From the NCBI GenBank assembly GCA_964569055.1, contig CAZMSZ010000334.1, forward strand, positions 1-8,541: a stretch of DNA of 8,541 nucleotides, written 5' to 3'. The notes under the pieces are model-generated. The model was not told the origin of the DNA and made no database searches. It saw only the letters and a program-made list of their open reading frames with translations. The position numbers and the translations under genes were made by a program. Numbering within the stretch: position 1 is the first letter of the stretch; every line of letters begins with the position of its first letter. The stretch comes from JAWLGW01 sp964569055. GTDB lineage: Bacteria; Planctomycetota; J058. This document shows, in pieces, positions 4,493 to 8,541 of this stretch.

Positions 4493-6280
4493 TCAGCGCC
4501 GGCGCAGGTGGATCAGGAGCACCGACACGTCGGCGGGGCTGACGCCCGAGATCCGGCCGGCCTGGCCCACCGTCCTGGGGCGCACCGCGTGGAGCTTCTC
4601 GCGCGCCTCGCGCCGGAGGGCGTCGAGCCCGAGGTAGTCGAGGTCGTCGGGCAGGGGCATCCCCTCGAGGCTCCGCTGGCGCTCGATGGCGAGCGCCTGG
4701 CGCTCGACGTAGCCGGCGTAGCGCAGCTCCACCTCGAGCAGGGCGCGCACGGGGGCGGGGAGCGCCAGCACCTCGGGCAGCTCGCGCGCGACGTCGTCGA
4801 GGCGCGCGTCCTGACGGAGCATGGCGCGGGCGAGGTGCGGGCGCGCGGCGAACGCGGCGCGCCCCCGCTCGAGGTGGTCGCGCTTGGCCACGAAGCGCGC
4901 CCAGCGGAGGTCGTCGATCAGGCCGAGCTTGCGCGCGAGAGGGGTCAGCCGCTGGTCGGCGTTGTCGTGGCGCAACAGGAGGCGGTGCTCGGCGCGGGAG
5001 GAGAACATGCGGTAGGGCTCGCGGGTGCCCTGGGTGACGAGGTCGTCGATCAGCACGCCGACGTAGGCCTCGTGGCGCTCGAGCACCAGCGGCGGCTCGC
5101 CGCGCGCGGCGAGCGCGGCGTTGATCCCCGCCACGATCCCCTGCGCCGCCGCCTCCTCGTAGCCGGTGGTCCCGTTGACCTGCCCGGCCAGGAACAGCCC
5201 GGCGACCGCCTTGGTCTCGAGCGTGGGGCGGAGCTGGGTGGGTGGGAAGTAGTCGTACTCCACCGCGTAGCCGTAGCGCAGGATCTGCGCCCGCTCCAGC
5301 CCGGGGATCGAGCGGACCACCGCCTCCTGCACGTCGGGCGGCATGGAGGTCGAGATCCCGTTGAGGTAGGTCTCCTGCGTGTCGAGCCCCTCGGGCTCCA
5401 CGAACACCTGGTGGCGGCCGCGGGCGGGGAACTTGACGACCTTGTCCTCGAGCGAGGGGCAGTAGCGCGGGCCGATCCCCTCGATCACGCCCGAGTAGAG
5501 CGGCGAGCGGGCCAGGTTCTCCTGGATCGCGCGGTGGGTCCGCTCGGTGGTCCAGGTGATCCAGCAGGGGAGCTGCGGCAGGGGCGGCGGGCCGTCGCTC
5601 AGGAAGCTGAAGCGCACCGCCTCGGGGTCGGGCTGTTGCCGCTCCATGCGGGCGAGGTCGAGCGAGCGGGCGTTCACGCGCGGCGGCGTGCCGGTCTTCA
5701 TGCGGCCGCGCTCGATCCCCGCCGCGGCCAGCGCGGCCGCCAGGCTCGAGGGCGGCTCGCCCATGCGCCCGCCCGCGCTGCGCTCGCCGCCGAGGTGCAG
5801 CACCCCCCCGAGGAACGTGCCGTTGGTGAGCACCACGGTCCGGCCCTGGTAGCGCCGCCCGCCGCCCACCACCACCCCGACCGCGCGCCCCTCCTCGACG
5901 GCGACGTCGGCCACCTGCTCCTGTCGCAGCTCGAGCCCGTCCGCCTCCTCGCAGGTCCGCTTCATGAAGGCCGCGTAGCGGGCCTTGTCGGCCTGCGCGC
6001 GCGGCGCCTGGACGGCGGGGCCCTTGCTGGTGTTGAGCAGGCGGAAGTGGATCCCGGTCGCGTCGATCGCGCGCCCCATGGCGCCGCCGAGCGCGTCGAC
6101 CTCGCGCGCGATCTGCCCCTTGGCCTGCCCCCCAATGGCGGGGTTGCAGGACATCTTCCCCACGGTGTCGAGGTTGGCCGTGAGGAGCAAGGTGCGCCGG
6201 CCCATGCGGGCGGCCGCCAGCGCCGCCTCGATCCCCGCGTGGCCGGCGCCGACGACGATCACGTCGTACGGGTCGCTCAT
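4493..6280 (-). CDS. mnmG: tRNA uridine-5-carboxymethylaminomethyl modification enzyme MnmG
   Basis: The 595-aa FAD-binding subunit that, with MnmE, installs the (carboxymethyl)aminomethyl group on C5 of wobble U34 in certain tRNAs, using methylene-tetrahydrofolate, NADH and glycine or ammonium in the cytoplasm. Visible motifs are the Rossmann GAGHAGIEAA (11-20), MSCNPAIGG (43-51) with Cys45, GidA signature 1 GPRYCPSLEDKVVKF (270-284) with Cys274, and signature 2 AGQVNGTTGYEEAAAQG (365-381). The C-terminal helical domain ends VGQAGRISGVSPADVSVLLIHL. Cys45 and Cys274 match the two functional cysteines of the E. coli enzyme. The length is slightly below the usual 620-630 aa, with no motif lost. 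The ATG at 6280 is chosen because MSDPYDVIVVGAG is the normal N-terminus; the frame stays open upstream but only as Arg-rich sequence. No Shine-Dalgarno is visible. mnmE, rsmG and par genes, often nearby in other bacteria, are absent here. Confidence 0.98.
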   Translation of the reverse strand: MSDPYDVIVVGAGHAGIEAALAAARMGRRTLLLTANLDTVGKMSCNPAIGGQAKGQIAREVDALGGAMGRAIDATGIHFRLLNTSKGPAVQAPRAQADKARYAAFMKRTCEEADGLELRQEQVADVAVEEGRAVGVVVGGGRRYQGRTVVLTNGTFLGGVLHLGGERSAGGRMGEPPSSLAAALAAAGIERGRMKTGTPPRVNARSLDLARMERQQPDPEAVRFSFLSDGPPPLPQLPCWITWTTERTHRAIQENLARSPLYSGVIEGIGPRYCPSLEDKVVKFPARGRHQVFVEPEGLDTQETYLNGISTSMPPDVQEAVVRSIPGLERAQILRYGYAVEYDYFPPTQLRPTLETKAVAGLFLAGQVNGTTGYEEAAAQGIVAGINAALAARGEPPLVLERHEAYVGVLIDDLVTQGTREPYRMFSSRAEHRLLLRHDNADQRLTPLARKLGLIDDLRWARFVAKRDHLERGRAAFAARPHLARAMLRQDARLDDVARELPEVLALPAPVRALLEVELRYAGYVERQALAIERQRSLEGMPLPDDLDYLGLDALRREAREKLHAVRPRTVGQAGRISGVSPADVSVLLIHLRRR

Positions 6281-6287
6281 GGGGCGG

Positions 6288-6293
6288 ATTCTA
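6288..6293 (-). promoter_or_regulatory. Possible -10 box of mnmG
   Basis: In the sense strand TAGAAT lies 7 nt before the mnmG ATG, in otherwise GC-rich DNA, and there is no Shine-Dalgarno. If it is a -10 element, transcription would start at or next to the ATG and the mRNA would be leaderless. The hexamer at -35 spacing (CGCGAC) is not a recognisable -35, so this is tentative. Confidence 0.25.
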
Positions 6294-6374
6294 GCGAGCG
6301 CGCGCGAGCGGTCGCGCGTCCGAGAACGCTCGCCGAGCGACCGAGGGTCACCTGCGAGACGAGGAGGCCACGGT

Positions 6375-6446
6375 GTGGTGGCGCCGCGCCACGCCCTTCG
6401 CAACAATCCGGACCTCACGAGTCTGCTGCTCGAACCGCGCCACCAC
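6375..6446 (+). other. Inverted repeat in the leader of the lipoprotein pair
   Basis: GTGGTGGCGC (6375-6384) and GCGCCACCAC (6437-6446) are exact reverse complements, 52 bp apart. The right arm ends 16 bp before the lipoprotein ATG at 6463. The left arm also overlaps a local hairpin, GTGGCG-CCG-CGCCAC (6378-6392), so the two folds exclude each other. This could be a leader structure or an operator. Chance in GC-rich sequence is also possible. Confidence 0.35.
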
Positions 6447-6462
6447 GCAGAGGGATCGTCGC

Positions 6463-6942
6463 ATGAGTCCGCCTCGCCCCCGACGTCCGCGCACGTCGCT
6501 CCTCATCGCCTGCGCCGCCGCGCTGCTCGCGGCGGGCTGCGGCAGCCCGCGCTCGATCACGCTCAGCTGCAAGCTCGAGGCGCCGGTGCTGATCACGCCG
6601 CCGCTCGCGATCGACGGCACGCTCCTGGCGGAGGACCCGATCGGGCAGGAGTACCTCAAGGACGTCTCGTTCGGCGACCCGACCCCGGCCTCGTTCCGCC
6701 AGGAGGACGGGCCGCCCTACCAGCAGACGATCGAGCTGGGCGCGACCAACGTGTTCGAGCAGAACTGCGTCGCGAACGGCGCGATCTACGTGGGTCGCTA
6801 CGAGGGGCTGATGGTGATCATTCCCGTCAACGACACCTGGGCCGGCTACTACGGCGACGTGATCCACGTCAAGCCGTCGGCCGGCGCGCCCGGCGCCGCC
6901 GCGGCCGCCGCGCAGGAGCTCGGTCAGGAGGAGGACCGGTGA
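6463..6942 (+). CDS. Small lipoprotein, first of a coupled pair
   Basis: This is a 159-aa protein of no recognised family. The N-terminus is a lipoprotein signal peptide: Arg-rich MSPPRPRRPR, a hydrophobic stretch (11-24), and a lipobox-like LLAAGC with Cys26 as the expected lipidated residue. Position +2 is Gly, so there is no Asp inner-membrane retention signal and outer-membrane anchoring is inferred. The mature part is about 115 aa of mixed strand-like sequence with two cysteines (Cys37, Cys102) that could form a disulfide, ending in a low-complexity Ala tail (AGAPGAAAAAAQ). The open frame extends upstream to 6373, but the signal peptide fixes the ATG at 6463, with a weak AGAGGGA about 8 nt upstream. 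The next lipoprotein gene overlaps its stop by 4 bp. The promoter must lie in the space shared with mnmG. Confidence 0.8.
   Translation: MSPPRPRRPRTSLLIACAAALLAAGCGSPRSITLSCKLEAPVLITPPLAIDGTLLAEDPIGQEYLKDVSFGDPTPASFRQEDGPPYQQTIELGATNVFEQNCVANGAIYVGRYEGLMVIIPVNDTWAGYYGDVIHVKPSAGAPGAAAAAAQELGQEEDR
6926..6934 (+). promoter_or_regulatory. Ribosome-binding site of the second lipoprotein
   Basis: AGGAGGAGG lies 4 nt before the GTG at 6939, inside the end of the first lipoprotein gene (codons for QEED). Together with the GTGA start/stop overlap it indicates translational coupling. Confidence 0.65.
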
Positions 6943-7384
6943 GCCGCGCCACGAATCGCGCCGCCGCGCCGCTCCTCGCCGCGCTGCTGCTCCTCCTCGG
7001 CGGGTGCGCCATGGTCAGAGGCAAGATCACCGCCGAGGACGCGCGCGGCCCCGTCAGCCTCACGCCGCACGTCTACGGCCCCGACGGCAAGATCCTCACC
7101 CTCGGCGAGGAGCTCGAGGAGGTCGGCCGGTTCAAGACGACCGAGTCGTTCTACGCCGCGTTCTACGGCCTGCTGCCGCCGACCTGGACCTGGGACGCGT
7201 CGGAGTTCTGCAACACCCAGCTCGACCGCTACGGCGGCGAGGCGATCGTGAACCTGACCGCGACCGTCCAGGAGTCGGGCACGGGCGAGGCGCTCCTGTT
7301 CTGGTACACCCAGGCCAACCCCTACTTCCCGATCTGGGTCAGCGTCGACCTCGAGGGCACGGTGGTGAAGCGGAAGGACGCGGA
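6939..7384 (+). CDS. Second small lipoprotein, cut by the assembly gap
   Basis: 148 residues are readable before the N run; the stop is not seen. It starts at GTG within GTGA, sharing bases with the previous stop. The signal peptide is VSRATNRAAA, a Leu-rich core (11-20) and the lipobox LGGC with Cys23; the +2 residue is Ala, so outer-membrane sorting is inferred. The mature part has the layout of small Bor/TRL-like cell-envelope lipoproteins: LGEELEEVGRF, then an aromatic stretch, then a Cys-containing segment and YGGEAIVNLTATV (98-110), ending VSVDLEGTVVKR (135-146). Only the general pattern is recognised; the family name is a suggestion and the function unknown. The DLEGTVVKR motif is usually close to the C-terminus in such proteins, so probably only a few residues are missing. 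Confidence 0.75.
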
Positions 7385-7484
7385 NNNNNNNNNNNNNNNN
7401 NNNNNNNNNNNNNNNNNNNNNNNNNNNNNNNNNNNNNNNNNNNNNNNNNNNNNNNNNNNNNNNNNNNNNNNNNNNNNNNNNNNN
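7385..7484. other. Assembly gap, 100 N
   Basis: This is exactly 100 undetermined bases, the conventional placeholder for a scaffold join of unknown length. The lipoprotein gene runs into it from the left and the sulfotransferase stop codon touches it on the right. Both gene ends meeting the gap suggests a hard-to-assemble sequence, perhaps another repeat between two convergent genes. The real distance and even the adjacency are unverified. Confidence 0.97.
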
Positions 7485-8477
7485 CTACTTCAGGTGCTTG
7501 CGGTCGATCTCCTGCAGCTTGCGCCGCAGCGGCTCGTGGAGCGCGCGGAGGCCGAGGCGGCGGGCGAGCAGCTCGCCGCTCCACAGGAGCGGGCCGTAGC
7601 GCTCCAGCCGGAAGCGGCCCACGGCCAGGCGGTCCTGCGCGCGGAGACGCAGGCGGGCGAGCGGGCCGGGGCGGAGCGGGGGGAGGCCGCTGGGCGGGTA
7701 GCCGCGGTCGGCGAGGAGCCCGCCCAGGCGGGCCTCGGCCAGGCGCACGTCGAGCGGCGGCGCCTTGCGCCACTGGTGGATCAGGCTCGGGTCGGGCGCG
7801 CCGTAGGTGGAGTCGCGCGGGTAGTCGAGCATGGCCGGGTGGAAGCGCGCGCCGAGGAACTCGCAGATCCGGCCGAGGACCTGCTCGGGGCGCTCGACGA
7901 GCTCCTCGTAGCGGACCTCGAGGGCGCGCGCGGGGTCGAGCCGGCGACAGAGCTCGTCCCAGCGGCGCTCGGCCTCGACCCACCCGGCCGCGCCGTGCCA
8001 GGTGTTGCCCGACCAGCCCATGCCAATGCAGGAGCGGGCCACGTCGCGTCCGTCGCGGAGCAGGTGGACGAACCGCGCTTCGGGCCACAGCTCCAGCACC
8101 CGCTCGAAGCGGCGGTGCAGCGTCCCGCCCACGATCGGCTTGCCGGTCGCGCGCTGGCGCTGGGCGAAGAACGAGCGGATCAGCGCCGGCGCGTCGAGGC
8201 CCGGGTCCACCGCGAGCCCGGTCATGCGGAAGATCCGGTCGCCCTCGAGCCACGCCCGATAGGCCGCCGCCGCGGGGAAGCCGCGCCCCGGCGGGAGCGG
8301 GTCGACGATGTAGTGCACCTCCCCGATCCACTCGATCTCGGGGTGGTGGTCGAGCATGAGCTTGAGCAGCGTCGTCCCCGAGCGGGCGGCGCCCACCAGG
8401 AAGGCCGGGCGCTCCAGCGTCGCGCGCTCGCGCGGCGGCGCGGCGGTCGCGGGGCGCGGCGCGGTCTCTGAGATCAT
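7485..8477 (-). CDS. PAPS-dependent sulfotransferase family protein
   Basis: This 330-aa enzyme is expected to transfer sulfate from PAPS to a hydroxyl or amine on a carbohydrate, lipid or small molecule; the acceptor cannot be read from the sequence. Motifs are the 5'-phosphosulfate loop FLVGAARSGTTLL (26-38), the 3'-phosphate-binding segment RFVHLLRDGRDVARS (135-149) with Arg141 and Ser149, and the later YEELVERPEQVLGRICEFLG (190-209), all standard for the Sulfotransfer_1/3 families. The segment before the 3'-phosphate site reads KPIVGGTLHRRFERV (113-127), where many relatives have a G-D-K-T-P-like motif, so substrate contacts may differ. No signal peptide or membrane segment is seen, so it is inferred cytoplasmic. 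The ATG at 8477 is preferred over an in-frame GTG at 8507 because AGGAGAG lies 7 nt upstream. The TAG stop is the first codon after the assembly gap. Confidence 0.93.
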   Translation of the reverse strand: MISETAPRPATAAPPRERATLERPAFLVGAARSGTTLLKLMLDHHPEIEWIGEVHYIVDPLPPGRGFPAAAAYRAWLEGDRIFRMTGLAVDPGLDAPALIRSFFAQRQRATGKPIVGGTLHRRFERVLELWPEARFVHLLRDGRDVARSCIGMGWSGNTWHGAAGWVEAERRWDELCRRLDPARALEVRYEELVERPEQVLGRICEFLGARFHPAMLDYPRDSTYGAPDPSLIHQWRKAPPLDVRLAEARLGGLLADRGYPPSGLPPLRPGPLARLRLRAQDRLAVGRFRLERYGPLLWSGELLARRLGLRALHEPLRRKLQEIDRKHLK

Positions 8478-8484
8478 GGGCGGT

Positions 8485-8491
8485 CTCTCCT
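8485..8491 (-). promoter_or_regulatory. Ribosome-binding site of the sulfotransferase gene
   Basis: In the sense strand AGGAGAG lies 7 nt before the ATG at 8477 and decides for this start over the upstream GTG. The remaining bases to 8541 hold nothing else that I can identify. Confidence 0.6.
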
Positions 8492-8541
8492 GACCTTCAG
8501 GATCCACCCGCGCTGCGGAGTCCGGGAGGGGACGGCCCGAG

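Noticed and set aside
4508..6466. 652-codon plus-strand open frame opposite mnmG
   Set aside because: It is the antisense shadow of an unmistakable mnmG, with no domain or initiation signal.
5985..8471. 828-codon open frame running through the N gap
   Set aside because: It is a chimera: antisense mnmG, then out-of-frame sequence, then the real second lipoprotein, then the unknown bases, then antisense sulfotransferase. Only 6939-7384 of it is real.

Overview
The window is very GC-rich (about 70% by eye). It carries five or six chromosomal genes with weak Shine-Dalgarno signals, N-terminal lipoprotein and Sec signals, a Hanks-type pseudokinase and a sulfotransferase. Its intergenic spaces are full of small dispersed repeats. 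This suggests an environmental bacterium, most likely Planctomycetota, with Myxococcota or a neighbouring phylum as alternatives. No rRNA or single-copy marker apart from mnmG is present to settle this. A run of exactly 100 N at 7385-7484 shows that the record is a scaffold of two contigs. Gene order across the gap is therefore inferred by the assembler, not read.

Layout. 1-627 has no convincing gene. It holds two clusters of a 9-bp repeat (CTTGGCGCT-like), one copy of an AT-rich element and GC-rich hairpins. 628-2229 (minus) encodes a protein-kinase-like domain that has lost its catalytic residues, an acidic low-complexity linker and a C-terminal STAS-like domain that has lost its phosphoacceptor. 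Divergent from it, 2406-3326 (plus) encodes an exported TPR-like protein. 3327-3593 is a convergent intergenic region. It is dominated by a long inverted repeat whose two arms are copies of the same AT-rich element, one just after each neighbouring stop codon. 3594-4448 (minus) is a TerC-family membrane protein. 44 bp upstream of it lies mnmG (4493-6280, minus), the FAD-dependent tRNA U34 modification enzyme, and the two probably share a transcript. Divergent from mnmG, two small lipoprotein genes (6463-6942, and 6939 running into the gap, plus) overlap by 4 bp. Beyond the gap a PAPS-type sulfotransferase (7485-8477, minus) is complete, with its stop codon at the first bases after the N run.

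How the parts fit. The genes do not form one pathway. mnmG is housekeeping, TerC is probably metal-ion transport, the two lipoproteins are a translationally coupled pair of unknown role, and the sulfotransferase probably modifies a carbohydrate, lipid or other small molecule. No complete new system is evident. The items most worth a second look are the AT-rich element, which in all three copies lies downstream of a gene and in the same sense as that gene, and the doubly degenerate pseudokinase-STAS fusion.
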